Positions 37,130-46,318 of a DNA stretch of 64,000 bases are shown piece after piece. A program made the translations under genes and the position numbers. Each line of letters begins with the position of its first letter. Within the stretch, counting starts at the first letter, position 1. The notes beneath the pieces were generated by a model. That model ran no database searches, was not told where the DNA came from, and saw only the letters and a list, made by a program, of their open reading frames with translations. The DNA is from Caulobacter sp. FWC26 (GTDB lineage: Bacteria; Pseudomonadota; Alphaproteobacteria; Caulobacterales; Caulobacteraceae): contig NZ_CP033875.1 in the NCBI RefSeq assembly GCF_002742645.2, positions 4,256,001 to 4,320,000 on the forward strand. The letters are read 5' to 3'.

Positions 37130-37831
37130 ATGACCGCTGATCCGCGCCTGATCGTGCCGCTCGACCTGCCCACCGTCGACGACGCCCGCGCCATGGTCGA
37201 GCGCCTAGGCGACGCGATCAGCTTCTACAAGATCGGCCTGGAGCTCCTGGCCAGCGACGGCATGGGCCTTGCCCGCGACCTGAAGGCCTCCGGCAAGGCG
37301 ATCTTTCTGGACTGGAAGCTGCATGACATCGGCGCCACGGTCGAGCGCTCGGCCCGGGTGCTGGCCACCAGCGGCTGCGACCTTCTTACCGTGCATGCCG
37401 AGCCGCAGGTGATGAAGGCGGCGGTAAAGGCGCGGGGCGGCTCGTCCCTGAAGATCCTGGCCGTCACCGTGCTGACCAGCCTGACCGACGAGGACCTTGT
37501 CGAAATGGGCTACGCCTTCAACGCCCGCGACCTGGTCGAGCGGCGGGTGCGGCAAGCCCTGGCGTGCGGGGTCGACGGCATCGTTTCCTCGCCGCACGAG
37601 GCCGCACTGGCGCGCCAGATCGCCAACGCGGCCGGCAAGCCCGACTTCCTGATCGTCACGCCTGGCGTGCGCCCCGAGTGGTCGGCCAAGAACGACCAGG
37701 CCCGGGCCGCGACACCCGCCGACGCGCTGATCGCCGGCGCCAGCCATCTGGTCTGCGGCCGCCCGATCACGGCGGCGAACGACCCGCGCGAGGCGGCGCT
37801 GAAGGTCGTGGCCGAGATGGCGGGCCACTGA
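37130..37831 (+). CDS. pyrF: Orotidine 5'-phosphate decarboxylase
   Basis: 233 residues, standard length. The catalytic Lys/Asp tetrad region is FLDWKLHDIGATVERS. LIVPLDLPTVDDA is the first strand and LIVTPGVRPEWSAKNDQ and LVCGRPITAANDP form the phosphate site. It makes UMP from OMP in pyrimidine synthesis. No other pyr gene is adjacent. A 6-bp inverted repeat GGCCGG/CCGGCC (37833-37850) lies directly after the stop. Confidence 0.95.
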   Translation: MTADPRLIVPLDLPTVDDARAMVERLGDAISFYKIGLELLASDGMGLARDLKASGKAIFLDWKLHDIGATVERSARVLATSGCDLLTVHAEPQVMKAAVKARGGSSLKILAVTVLTSLTDEDLVEMGYAFNARDLVERRVRQALACGVDGIVSSPHEAALARQIANAAGKPDFLIVTPGVRPEWSAKNDQARAATPADALIAGASHLVCGRPITAANDPREAALKVVAEMAGH

Positions 37832-37850
37832 TGGCCGGATTTCGCCGGCC

Positions 37851-38442
37851 TGAACACCGGAAGATGGGGACATGACCTGTCCTCCTCGCGCCGTGCGGCT
37901 GCGAGTGTGTTGGGGAGGCGACGGAACGGCCGGGCGAACCCGGAGTACCGTGAGTTTGTGTTTTGCGTTTCGGCTCGACAGTCCGATGCGCCAGGTTGTT
38001 CTTGCCCGTGAGGATGGGGGGGCGTGAGCGTCTCTCAGCTCGGGACCCCAAGAGCCCCCGGACGGGCGCGGACCAACTGGAGCGGCGACTTCCGTGTCCA
38101 GCCCGACGATCCACGATAGGCGGCTTGTACGATCACCGCCCTGTCGCTCCGCCTCCGACGTGATCCCGAGAAACCCCGCCCCTCGTGCGCGCTCCTGACG
38201 AGTAAGCCGCACGACCAAACAAAGCCTCCCAGGCGCCGAACGCGGCCCCGCTCAACCTAGCCCCGCCGCCGTATTGGGCCGGATCCATACGCCCCTCCCC
38301 GGCGACAGGGATGGCTATGATTGTGCGGGAGGATTCAGCGCCGGGGATAAGTTTGGCCGTAAAAGTGAGAAGCGATTGATTTTGCTGGCTTCGGCGTCGC
38401 CAATTCCGAGCGTTCACACCCGCCAATCCCCGTAAATCGGTT
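37851..38442. other. Long non-coding stretch, candidate structured RNA
   Basis: No frame here looks like protein: open stretches have no domain or family sequence and no ribosome-binding site. Local stems are CCGGG-CGAA-CCCGG (37930-37943) and GGCGG/CCGCC (38119-38140). Longer-range complementarity joins GGAGGCG (37914-37920) with CGCCTCC (38150-38156), and GTCCG...GCGCC (about 37981-37991) with GGCGCGGAC (about 38065-38073). Such a gap is exceptional here, between convergent pyrF and maeB, so an RNA gene is possible. I could not match it to tmRNA (no alphaproteobacterial tag sequence found), RNase P or SRP RNA; 6S was not excluded. Confidence 0.35.
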
Positions 38443-38504
38443 CCCTCTCCCAGAGGGAGAGGGAGTCGCCTCGCGGTTCCTTCTCTGCTGAGGGCAGAGA
38501 AAGG
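38443..38504. repeat. Paired intergenic hairpins after maeB
   Basis: CCCTCTCCC-AGA-GGGAGAGGG (38443-38463) is a perfect 9-bp stem. CCTTCTCTGC-(6-nt loop)-GCAGAGAAAGG (38479-38504) is nearly perfect with one bulge. Such CTCTCCC...GGGAGAG hairpins are typical dispersed elements of GC-rich alphaproteobacteria. They end 4 bases past the maeB stop and may terminate it. Confidence 0.65.
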
Positions 38505-38508
38505 ACCC

Positions 38509-40794
38509 TCACCCCTCGCCGTCGTCGACCGGCTGGTCGTAGGCGGCCATCATCGCCATGTTCAGAATCTTGGACACCGAGGCCGAGAGCGGCGCGATCT
38601 GCACAGATTTGGACAGGCCCAGCAGCACCGGGCCGATCACCGTGGCGCCGCCCAGCGACTGAACCAGCTTGGTCGAGATGGAGGCCGCGTGAATGGCCGG
38701 CATGATCAGGACGTTGGCGCTGTCGGTCAGGCGCATGAACGGATAGTTGGCGCGCTTTTCAGGATCCAGCGCCAGTTCGGGCGGCATTTCGCCTTCATAT
38801 TCGAAGTCGACATCCATCTCGTCGAGCATGGCGACGGCCTCGCGCACCTTCTCCGAGCGCAGGCCCATCGGATTGCCGAAGGTCGAATAGCTCATGAAGG
38901 CGACGCGCGGCTTGAAGCCCAGGCGGCGGACGGCGCGGGCGGCTTCGCAGGCGATCTCGACCAATTCCTCGGCCTCGGGCAGTTCGGTGACGTTGGTGTC
39001 AGCCACGAACAGGGTGTGGCCCTTGGCCAGCACTACCGACATGCCCATGATTCGGCCGCCCGGCGCGGGGTCGACGACGCGCAGCACCTCTTCCAGGGCC
39101 TGGTCGAAGCTGCGGGTGACGCCGGTGACCATGCCGTCGGCCTCGCCCAGGGTGACCATCGAGGCGGCGAAGCTGTTGCGGTCCTGGTTGATCAGGCGCT
39201 GGACGTCGCGCTTCAGATAGCCCTGGCGCTGCAGGCGCGCGTAGAGCGCGTCCACGTAGTCCGGATTCCGGTCGGACAGACGGGCGTTGATGATCTCCAG
39301 GCCCGCGGTCTCGGGGTCCAGGCCCACCAGGCGCATGTTCTCGTGCACCAGGTTCTCGCGACCGCACAGGATGGCCTTGCCGAACCCGCCGCTCTGATAG
39401 GCGTAGGCCGCGCGGATGACACTGGGGTCCTCGCCCTCGGCGAAGACGATGCGCTTGGGATTGGCCAGCACCGAGCCGGAGATCTTTTGCAGGAAGCCGG
39501 CGGTCGGATCCAGGCGCTGGGCCAGGCCGGCGCGATAGGCGTCCATGTCGGCGATCGGCTTGCGGGCCACGCCCGTATCCATCGCCGCCTGGGCGACGAA
39601 CGGCGGCACGTACCAGATCAGGCGCGGGTCGAAGGCCGACGGGATGATGTAGTCGGGGCCGAACTTCAGCTGGCGGCCGTGATAGGCGGCGGCGACCTCG
39701 TCGGGCACGTCCTCGCGCGCCAGCATGGCCAGGGCCTGGGCGCAGGCGATCTTCATCTCGTGGTTCACGCGGCGGGCCCGCACATCCAGCGCGCCGCGGA
39801 AGATGTAGGGGAAGCCCAGGACGTTGTTGACCTGGTTGGGATAGTCGCTGCGGCCCGTGCCCATGATCGCGTCCTTGCGCACGCGCTTGACCTCTTCGGG
39901 CGTGATCTCCGGATCGGGATTGGCCATGGCGAAGATGACCGGGTTGGGCGCCATCGAGGCGATCATCTCGGGCGTGAAGGCGCCCTTGGCGGACAGGCCC
40001 AGCAGCACGTCGGCGCCGACCACGGCTTCGGCGAGCGTGCGCTTGTCGGTCTCGACCGCGTGGGCGCTCTTCCACTGGTTCATGCCCTCGGTGCGGCCGC
40101 GATAGAGCACGCCCTTGGAGTCGACGGCGATGCAGTTCTCGGCCCGCACGCCCATGGCCTTGATCAGCTCCAGCGAGGCGATGCCGGCCGCGCCGGGGCC
40201 GTTCAGCACGACCTTCACGTCCTCGATCTTCTTGCCGGTGATGTGGCAGGCGTTGATCAGGCCTGCCGCGCAGATAATCGCCGTGCCGTGCTGGTCGTCA
40301 TGGAACACCGGGATGTCGAGCAGTTCCTGCAGCTCGGTCTCGATGCGGAAGCACTCGGGGCTCTTGATGTCTTCCAGGTTGATGCCGCCGAAGGTGACGC
40401 CGATGTTCTTGACCACCGTGATGATCTCGTCGGGGTCCTTGGTGCTGACCTCGATGTCGATCGAGTCGACGTCGCCGAAGCGCTTGAACAGGACGCTCTT
40501 GCCTTCCATCACCGGCTTGGAGGCCAGCGCCCCCAGGTCGCCCAGGCCCAGAATCGCGGTGCCGTTCGAGATCACCGCCACCAGGTTGCCCTTGGAGGTA
40601 TATTCGTAGGCCATGTCCGGATCGGCGGCGATGGCGTGCACGGGCACGGCGACGCCCGGCGAATAGGCCAGGCTCAGGTCGCGCTGGGTGGCCATCGGCT
40701 TGGTCGGTACGATGGCGATCTTGCCGGGGGTGGGGTGACGGTGGAAGGCCAGGGCCTCCGCATCCGTGAAGGTCTTGCGTTCCGCGTCACTCAT
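38509..40794 (-). CDS. maeB: NADP-dependent malic enzyme (MaeB-type, with phosphotransacetylase-like domain)
   Basis: 761 residues starting at the ATG at 40794, matching the family's length; longer in-frame starts lack family sequence. The malic domain (about 1-170) has LAYSPGVAVPVHAI and FHDDQHGTAII. The NAD(P)-binding domain has VLNGPGAAGIASLELI. The C-terminal third is a PTA-like domain (GMSVVLAKGHTLFVADTNVTELPEAEEL and later), usually regulatory, binding acetyl-CoA without PTA activity. It oxidatively decarboxylates malate to pyruvate with NADPH. Confidence 0.94.
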   Translation of the reverse strand: MSDAERKTFTDAEALAFHRHPTPGKIAIVPTKPMATQRDLSLAYSPGVAVPVHAIAADPDMAYEYTSKGNLVAVISNGTAILGLGDLGALASKPVMEGKSVLFKRFGDVDSIDIEVSTKDPDEIITVVKNIGVTFGGINLEDIKSPECFRIETELQELLDIPVFHDDQHGTAIICAAGLINACHITGKKIEDVKVVLNGPGAAGIASLELIKAMGVRAENCIAVDSKGVLYRGRTEGMNQWKSAHAVETDKRTLAEAVVGADVLLGLSAKGAFTPEMIASMAPNPVIFAMANPDPEITPEEVKRVRKDAIMGTGRSDYPNQVNNVLGFPYIFRGALDVRARRVNHEMKIACAQALAMLAREDVPDEVAAAYHGRQLKFGPDYIIPSAFDPRLIWYVPPFVAQAAMDTGVARKPIADMDAYRAGLAQRLDPTAGFLQKISGSVLANPKRIVFAEGEDPSVIRAAYAYQSGGFGKAILCGRENLVHENMRLVGLDPETAGLEIINARLSDRNPDYVDALYARLQRQGYLKRDVQRLINQDRNSFAASMVTLGEADGMVTGVTRSFDQALEEVLRVVDPAPGGRIMGMSVVLAKGHTLFVADTNVTELPEAEELVEIACEAARAVRRLGFKPRVAFMSYSTFGNPMGLRSEKVREAVAMLDEMDVDFEYEGEMPPELALDPEKRANYPFMRLTDSANVLIMPAIHAASISTKLVQSLGGATVIGPVLLGLSKSVQIAPLSASVSKILNMAMMAAYDQPVDDGEG

Positions 40795-41045
40795 CCGGCG
40801 TTTCCCATTCCTGCTGCGCAAGTCGATGAAGGGGCGCGCCGATCGATGCGGACACGCCCTTATATGTCCGTACCGTAACGAGGGGGGACGGACCTCACAA
40901 CCGGGTCGGATCGCGAAAATCCCCGCAAACGCTTGTTGGGCTTGGCGTTGCGTCAAGCGCGGCGCCGTTGCGGAAGGCGGGGTGAGGTTGACCTGAAGGG
41001 GCGGAACGGGTGATTTGCCCGGGCAAGTTTCTCCTGGAGTTCGCC

Positions 41046-41819
41046 TTGTCCCAGCCCGTGAAGATCGCGATCGCCGGCGCCAACGGCCGCATGGGTCGCG
41101 CCGTCGCCCAGGCGCTGGACGGCCGGGCCGACGCCGTGGTCGCCGCCCGCTTCGAGCGTCCAGGCGTCGAAGGCGAAGGCTTGGTCGCGCGCGAGGCCGC
41201 CCTGGCCGCCGCCGAGGCGGTGATCGACTTCACCCTGCCCGAGGCCTCGGTCGCCCTGGCCGAGGAGGCCGCCGCCAGGGGCGGACCGGCCCTGGTGATC
41301 GGCTCGACCGGGTTTTCGGATGAGCAACTGGCCCGCATCGACGAAGCCGCAAAGACCATCGCCATCGTCCGCTCGGGCAACTATTCGCTGGGCGTCAACA
41401 TGCTGATGGGCCTGGTGCGCCAGGCCGCCGCCGCCCTGCCGGCGGAGGACTGGGACGTCGAGGTCTTCGAGGCCCATCACAAGCGCAAGATCGACGCCCC
41501 CTCGGGCACGGCCCTGATGCTGGGCGAGGCCGCCGCGCAGGGACGCGGGGTGGCTCTTTCGCAGGTCGCCGACCGTGGCCGCGACGGCGTCACCGGCCCA
41601 CGCAAGGAGGGCGACATCGGCTTCTCGGTGGTGCGCGGCGGCGGGATCATCGGGGAGCACAGCGTGATCTTCGCCGGCGAGAGCGAGAGCCTGACCCTGT
41701 CGCACTCGGCCATCGACCGGAGCCTGTTCGCGCGCGGCGCCATCGCCGCCGCCGTCTGGGTAAGGGGCAAGCCGCCGGGGCTCTACGACATGCAGGACGT
41801 GCTGGGCTTCAAGACCTAG
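41046..41819 (+). CDS. dapB: 4-hydroxy-tetrahydrodipicolinate reductase
   Basis: 257 residues, usual length. The nucleotide-binding motif [19 protein letters not shown] is at the start. The catalytic signature [16 protein letters not shown] and the [10 protein letters not shown] loop are intact. It reduces HTPA in lysine and diaminopimelate synthesis. The start is taken as TTG at 41046 because GGAG lies 6 bases before it; the alternative GTG at 41010 would add 12 atypical residues. TTG initiation should be noted. Confidence 0.9.
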   Translation: MSQPVKIAIAGANGRMGRAVAQALDGRADAVVAARFERPGVEGEGLVAREAALAAAEAVIDFTLPEASVALAEEAAARGGPALVIGSTGFSDEQLARIDEAAKTIAIVRSGNYSLGVNMLMGLVRQAAAALPAEDWDVEVFEAHHKRKIDAPSGTALMLGEAAAQGRGVALSQVADRGRDGVTGPRKEGDIGFSVVRGGGIIGEHSVIFAGESESLTLSHSAIDRSLFARGAIAAAVWVRGKPPGLYDMQDVLGFKT

Positions 41820-41872
41820 GGATCCAAAGCTTGGCCGGGGGGCTTTGTTAGGACACCAGACGCCAGGACGTG

Positions 41873-44800
41873 ATGGCACGACCCTCGACCGAACCGACAG
41901 CAGACGCCCCGCCGCAGCCCGTCATGGCCGCGCGCCGCCATGCGCGCCTGGTGGATCTGGGCCTCGAGGCGGTGTCGCTGTCGATGATGGCCTTCATCGC
42001 CACGGGCCTCGTGGTCTGGTCGGGCCGCCGCGAGATCAGCCGCGAACTGGCCGAGGCCTGGCTGAGCGAGCGGGGCATCGAGGCTGCAGTCCAGCTGGAG
42101 GATGTCGACGCCACTGGTTTCGTCGGCAAGGTGCGCCTGGGTCCGGCCAATGCGCCGATCTTCGCCGCTGATCGCCTGGAGGTCGCCTACGACCTTTCGA
42201 CGCCATGGAGCGGGCAGCGCTTCGGGATCCAGACCAAGGCCGTGCGCCTGGTCCGACCGCGCGTCGCCGCCACGCTCGACGACAAGGGCTTGCGGCTGGG
42301 CGCGCTGCAGCCGCTGATCGACGAGGCGCTGAAGGCGCCGCGGCGTCCGGACGTTCCCAGTCCGGCAGTGCTGGTCGAGGACGCGCGGCTGGACCTGACC
42401 ACCCCCGGCGGCCGCGCGCGGATCACCGGTGACGCCAGCCTGGACGCCGGTCAGTTGTTGCGCCTGGACGCGCGTCTCGCGCCGCTGCGCCATATCACGC
42501 CGGACCTGACGATCAACGCCCGGGGCGCGACCGTCACCGCCCGCAAGCGCGGCGACCGACTGACCCTGGATGTCACCCTGGCCCTGGACAGCTTGGAGAG
42601 CGCGCCGGGCGACCTCGCCGCGACCACCGCCCGGCTCAGCGCCGACCTGCCCTATCCGGATCTCGTCGGCAGGACGGCGCGAGGCCCGGTGAAGGCCCAA
42701 CTCTCGCTGCGCGCCGACGCCGCGCGGCTCGGCGATGGCCAGGTCGAGGGGATGGACGCCAATCTCTCCTGGAACGGCCGACTGGACGGCGGTCCGCAAG
42801 ACGTCGCCTTCATGGGCAAGGGGCGGGCGGTTCTGCGCGGCGAGCGCCTGTCGACACCGTCGCTGACGGCGCGCGAAGCCTTCCTGGCTCTGGACCTCGC
42901 GCGCGTCGTCGGAGGCCGCCAAGACGGCCGCTTGCGCATGCGCGGCGCGACGGCTCTCGACCTGCGGGCCGGCCAGGCGATCGCAGGCGGCGCGGCCATG
43001 CGGAACCTGCGCGCCTCGGGATCGTCGGACAACGTGGTGCTGGCGACCGACGCCGAAGGCGTTCGCCTGGACGGTCCGTTGAAGATCCAGGCGAACGCCG
43101 ATCGGCTGGCCATGGGGGCCCTGGCCTTGGCGTCCGCGCGCGCCATGGCCAGCGGCCGGTTCGGCCAGGGTCCGCAAGGCCTGACCCTCAACCTCGACGG
43201 CGAGGCGTCAGGCGCGAGCGGCGTTTCGGGACCTGACGCGGAGCGGCTGGCGGCCCTGATCCCCAACCCCGCCTATGGCGCGCCGGTGAGCCAGGCGCTA
43301 CGCACGTTCCAGCTGGAGGCGCCGGGCCTGGGCCTTGAGATCGCCAAGGGACGAACGCGGGTGGCGCTGTCGCGGGAGGCGCGCCTTGCCGCGCCGAACG
43401 GCGTCCTCCTGACCGCCTCTGCGCCCAACGGCCTCCTGGTCGACGCCGGCCCGGGCGGGGCGCAAGGCGGCCTGCGGGCGGCGCTCTCCGGTGGCGGCCT
43501 GCCGACAGTGCGGCTGGCGGCGGCCGACTGGCGCGCGACGGGGGGCGTGATGACCTCACCGCTCACCCTCGCGACCGAAGGCTTCGACCTGCCGCCGCTG
43601 CGGGGGATCGGCGGCCAGATCGATGGCCAGGCCCGACTTGCCGGCGGCCGCTTCACCCTGGTCACGCGACAGTGCGCGCCGATCACCGCGAAAGCCTACG
43701 CCCTGGGCGAGAGCCCCATCACGAACATCAAGGCCACCCTCTGCCCGACCGCCGCGCCGCTGGTCGCCGCCGGGCCGGGCGGATGGAGCGCCGCCTTGCG
43801 TTTCAAGGACGGCGAAGGCGACGTGGCCAGCGCTCAAGCGCACCTCCAGACGATCCAGGGCGAGGCCGTGCTGGGCGGCGCGCGCGGCTTCCAGCGCGCG
43901 GAGGTGCGCGTCGACAGCGCGGCCGTCGCCGACAGCGCGCCGGAGCGGCGGTTCAATCCGGTCCTGGCCAAAGGACGGCTGGCGCTGTCGGACGGGCTCT
44001 GGACCGGGGGCTTCCAGGCGACGACGCCGGTCGGCGCGCCGCTGGGCGAGATCCGCCTGCGCCACATCGTGGCCACGGGCCGGGGGCAGGCCGATATCGA
44101 CGCCTCGAAGCTGGTGTTCGCGCCGGGAGGCCTCCAACCGGCGGAGCTGTCGCCGATGGCCGCCTTCGCGCGCGAAGCCAAGGGCGGGGCCAGGTTCACC
44201 GGCGTCTTCGCCTGGGATCAGGCCGGCGCCACCAGCCGGGGACGCCTGGTCGCCGACAAGATCGACTTCACCAGCCCGATCGGCTTCGTCGCCACCCTGG
44301 ACGGTGCGATCGACTTCACCAGCCTGGCGCCGCTGGCCAGCGCGCCGAACCAGACGATGCGGGTGGTGAAGATCGACTCGCTGGTGCCGCTCACCGGGGT
44401 CGAGTCGGTGTTCCAGTTGGGCGCGGAGGTGCTGCACGTCTCCAAGGCCACATTCGAGGCCGCCAAGGGGCGGGTCTCGATCGAACCGATCGACGTGCCG
44501 TTGGGGCCGGACAAAACCATCAAGGGCGCCGTCGTCATCGAGCATCTGGACCTCGGCGAGTTGATCGCCGCCTCGTCCCTGGCTGACCGCATCAAGATCG
44601 ACGCCGTGGTCGACGGCCGCCTGCCCTTCACTTTCGGACCCGAGGGCCTGAGGTTCCAGAACGGCCAGGTCCGCGCGATCCAGCCTGGACGGCTGGAGAT
44701 CGCCCGCACGGCGCTGTCGAACGTCGCCGCCAGCCCGGCCGACGCGCCCGGCGCGCCGCCGACCCAGCCGCCCGGCCAGGTCAATGCGATCCAGGACTTC

Positions 44801-45115
44801 GCCTATCAGGCCATGGAGAACCTGGCGTTCGACCAGTTGGAAGCAGGCGTCAACAGCACCGACAACGGACGGCTGGGCATCCTCTTCCACGTGAAGGGCC
44901 AGCACGATCCCAAGGTGGCTGAGAAGGCCCGGATCGGGATCCTGGACCTTTTGCGCGGCCGCGCGTTTGACAAGCGCATCGCCCTGCCGGCCAAGACGCC
45001 TGTGGACCTGACCCTCGACACATCGCTGAACTTCGACGAGCTTCTGGACGCTTGGCGGCGTTCCTTCTCCGGCGAAGCGCCCGACTCGCCCCGTTCAGGT
45101 CCGGTTCAACCGTGA
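41873..45115 (+). CDS. ydbH: YdbH-type AsmA-like intermembrane lipid-transport protein
   Basis: 1080 residues. One N-terminal transmembrane helix (VSLSMMAFIATGLVVW) is followed by a very long beta-rich, repetitive region consistent with the AsmA/TamB/YdbH superfamily, and a C-terminal DUF748/dicarboxylate-transport-like block (GRLGILFHVKGQHDPKV, LPAKTPVDLTLDTSLNFDELLDAW). In E. coli YdbH, with YnbE, forms a bridge carrying phospholipid between inner and outer membranes. The next two genes are the expected partners ynbE and ydbL, which makes the assignment secure. The ATG at 41873 follows an in-frame GTG at 41870. Confidence 0.85.
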   Translation: MARPSTEPTADAPPQPVMAARRHARLVDLGLEAVSLSMMAFIATGLVVWSGRREISRELAEAWLSERGIEAAVQLEDVDATGFVGKVRLGPANAPIFAADRLEVAYDLSTPWSGQRFGIQTKAVRLVRPRVAATLDDKGLRLGALQPLIDEALKAPRRPDVPSPAVLVEDARLDLTTPGGRARITGDASLDAGQLLRLDARLAPLRHITPDLTINARGATVTARKRGDRLTLDVTLALDSLESAPGDLAATTARLSADLPYPDLVGRTARGPVKAQLSLRADAARLGDGQVEGMDANLSWNGRLDGGPQDVAFMGKGRAVLRGERLSTPSLTAREAFLALDLARVVGGRQDGRLRMRGATALDLRAGQAIAGGAAMRNLRASGSSDNVVLATDAEGVRLDGPLKIQANADRLAMGALALASARAMASGRFGQGPQGLTLNLDGEASGASGVSGPDAERLAALIPNPAYGAPVSQALRTFQLEAPGLGLEIAKGRTRVALSREARLAAPNGVLLTASAPNGLLVDAGPGGAQGGLRAALSGGGLPTVRLAAADWRATGGVMTSPLTLATEGFDLPPLRGIGGQIDGQARLAGGRFTLVTRQCAPITAKAYALGESPITNIKATLCPTAAPLVAAGPGGWSAALRFKDGEGDVASAQAHLQTIQGEAVLGGARGFQRAEVRVDSAAVADSAPERRFNPVLAKGRLALSDGLWTGGFQATTPVGAPLGEIRLRHIVATGRGQADIDASKLVFAPGGLQPAELSPMAAFAREAKGGARFTGVFAWDQAGATSRGRLVADKIDFTSPIGFVATLDGAIDFTSLAPLASAPNQTMRVVKIDSLVPLTGVESVFQLGAEVLHVSKATFEAAKGRVSIEPIDVPLGPDKTIKGAVVIEHLDLGELIAASSLADRIKIDAVVDGRLPFTFGPEGLRFQNGQVRAIQPGRLEIARTALSNVAASPADAPGAPPTQPPGQVNAIQDFAYQAMENLAFDQLEAGVNSTDNGRLGILFHVKGQHDPKVAEKARIGILDLLRGRAFDKRIALPAKTPVDLTLDTSLNFDELLDAWRRSFSGEAPDSPRSGPVQP

Positions 45116-45150
45116 CCCGTCACCCTGCATCCGAACTGGAGACCAGACGC

Positions 45151-45336
45151 ATGAGAAAGCGCGCCCTCTTGATGGCCCTTATCGCGACGGGAGCGCTCGG
45201 CGCGGCCGCGTGCACGCCAACCGTCCGCGTTAAGGTCGACCCGATCAATATTTACGCCAAGCTGGACGCCGACGTGCGCGTGCGGCTGGACAAGGAAGTC
45301 CAGTCGCTGATCCAGCAGAACCCCAACCTGTTTTAA
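45151..45336 (+). CDS. ynbE: YnbE family outer-membrane lipoprotein
   Basis: 61 residues. Signal sequence RALLMALIATGALGAAAC ends in a lipobox (GAAAC). The mature peptide TPTVRVKVDPINIYAKLDADVRVRL-type sequence is the YnbE domain, including VKVDPINIYAKLD. YnbE anchors the outer-membrane end of YdbH. The ATG at 45151 was chosen as the start just before the signal peptide; the open frame extends upstream into ydbH. Gap to ydbH 35 bases. Confidence 0.88.
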   Translation: MRKRALLMALIATGALGAAACTPTVRVKVDPINIYAKLDADVRVRLDKEVQSLIQQNPNLF

Positions 45337-45351
45337 GCAAGGAGGACCGAC

Positions 45352-45708
45352 ATGATCCGCAAGACGATGACGGTTCTGGCCCTGGGTGTGGCGATGACCG
45401 CCGCCGGCGCGGGCCTGGCCATGGCCCAATCGGCCGCCGCCAAGGCGACTGTCGACGCCGCCAAGACCGCCGGTACGGTTGGCGAGCAGGCCGACGGCTA
45501 TCTCGGCATCGTGTCGGGTGGCGACGCAGCCCTGCGCGCGGCCGTGGCCGAGATCAACACCGGCCGCGCCGCCGCCTACAAGGACATCGCCGCCAAGACC
45601 GGCGTGACCGCCGAGGCCGCCGGCCAGGCTACAGCCAAGCAGCTCTACGCCCGCCTGGCCCCGGGCCAGTACTGGAAGCCGCTCGACGGCGGCTGGATCA
45701 AGAAGTAA
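45352..45708 (+). CDS. ydbL: YdbL family (DUF1318) periplasmic protein
   Basis: 118 residues. Signal peptide TMTVLALGVAMTAAGAGLAMA is followed by an Ala-rich DUF1318 domain: VGEQADGYLGIVSGGDAALRAAVAEINTGRAAAYKDIAAKTGVTAEAAGQATAKQLYARL-type layout, with a C-terminal YWKPLDGGWIKK. YdbL is thought to modulate YdbH-YnbE assembly. It is the last gene of this three-gene unit, 15 bases after ynbE with an AAGGAGG site, and is followed by a strong hairpin. Confidence 0.88.
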   Translation: MIRKTMTVLALGVAMTAAGAGLAMAQSAAAKATVDAAKTAGTVGEQADGYLGIVSGGDAALRAAVAEINTGRAAAYKDIAAKTGVTAEAAGQATAKQLYARLAPGQYWKPLDGGWIKK

Positions 45709-45733
45709 CCGGCCGCGTTCCGGCCAAGAAGAA

Positions 45734-45762
45734 GGGCGGCCTCCTCGCGGAGGCCGCCCTGA
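45734..45762 (+). terminator. Terminator of the ydbH-ynbE-ydbL unit
   Basis: GGGCGGCCTCC-TCGC-GGAGGCCGCCC is a perfect 11-bp stem (45734-45759) followed by TGACTTT. Because of its symmetry it may also serve the convergent gene ending at 45781. Confidence 0.75.
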
Positions 45763-45780
45763 CTTTGCGTCCTACCCCGT

Positions 45781-46044
45781 TTACGGCGTCTGTCGCGCGG
45801 GGGAGGGCTGGGTGTCGTAGCGCTGGGCCTCCGCAGGGGTCTGCACGCCGTTATTGACCTCGACCGCAGCCAGGTCCTTGGCGCGGTAGCTCCAGGCTCC
45901 GAACAAGGCGATCGCCGCCAGAACGGTGGAGACGATCAGCACCCAGAAGATGTGCTTACCCCAGCGGCCCTGGCGGGCTCGGGTGGCGTTGACGCGCGGC
46001 GCCGTATCGTTGGGCGCGGCGTGATGATGAATGTCGGCGGGCAT
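45781..46044 (-). CDS. Small single-pass membrane protein
   Basis: 87 residues: a hydrophilic N-terminus rich in His and Arg (IHHHAAPND, RARQGRWGK), one transmembrane helix HIFWVLIVSTVLAAIALFGAW at about 31-51, and a C-terminal tail probably in the periplasm. No known domain. It lies 13 bases after the second small membrane-protein gene (46058-46246), whose upstream region has a stress-promoter match, so both are likely co-expressed. A proper AAGGAGG-type site (about 46050-46056) precedes the ATG. Confidence 0.65.
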   Translation of the reverse strand: MPADIHHHAAPNDTAPRVNATRARQGRWGKHIFWVLIVSTVLAAIALFGAWSYRAKDLAAVEVNNGVQTPAEAQRYDTQPSPARQTP

Positions 46045-46057
46045 GACGCTTACCTCC

Positions 46058-46246
46058 TTATGGGGTCCAGATGCGAACGGCGTCTGCGCGCTGGTGGTCG
46101 TGGAAGGCCTGCACCGTCCCGGCAGAGGCGCCCATCACCGCGATCACGACCAGGGCCATGATCCGCGAACGCGTTCTTTTTTGACGCTGGCTGAGCGTCG
46201 AGACGAAAACCGTACCGCCATGTTCGGCCACATAGGTGCGAATCAC
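46058..46246 (-). CDS. Very small membrane protein, possible stress gene
   Basis: 62 residues from a GTG at 46246, preceded by GGGGAG at suitable spacing. One hydrophobic segment (RIMALVVIAVMGASAGTVQAF) follows a basic stretch (QRQKRTRSR). No family recognised. A GGAAC-N16-CGTT promoter ends about 47 bases upstream, and the next gene follows after 11 bases. The frame is short, but its operon position, start site and promoter support it. Confidence 0.55.
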   Translation of the reverse strand: MIRTYVAEHGGTVFVSTLSQRQKRTRSRIMALVVIAVMGASAGTVQAFHDHQRADAVRIWTP

Positions 46247-46293
46247 GACGCTGCTCCCCTGCCCGGCGGACCCGGCGTCCGCCCTGCATTCTC

Positions 46294-46318
46294 AACGTCC
46301 TGGCCGTGCGCCCGTTCC
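46294..46318 (-). promoter_or_regulatory. EcfG/SigT-type promoter, GGAAC-N16-CGTT
   Basis: On the minus strand GGAAC, 16 bases, then CGTT: a full match to the general-stress sigma-factor consensus (SigT in C. crescentus). The -10 ends 47 bases before the GTG of the gene at 46058-46246. Expression not tested. Confidence 0.7.

Noticed and set aside
37851..38442. tmRNA, RNase P or SRP RNA in the long gap
   Set aside because: No sequence encoding the expected Caulobacter tag peptide, no RNase P conserved GAGGAAAGTCC-type block, no SRP tetraloop region found on either strand.
38689..40878. A 729-codon plus-strand frame antisense to maeB
   Set aside because: Shadow frame; malic-enzyme motifs on the minus strand are complete.
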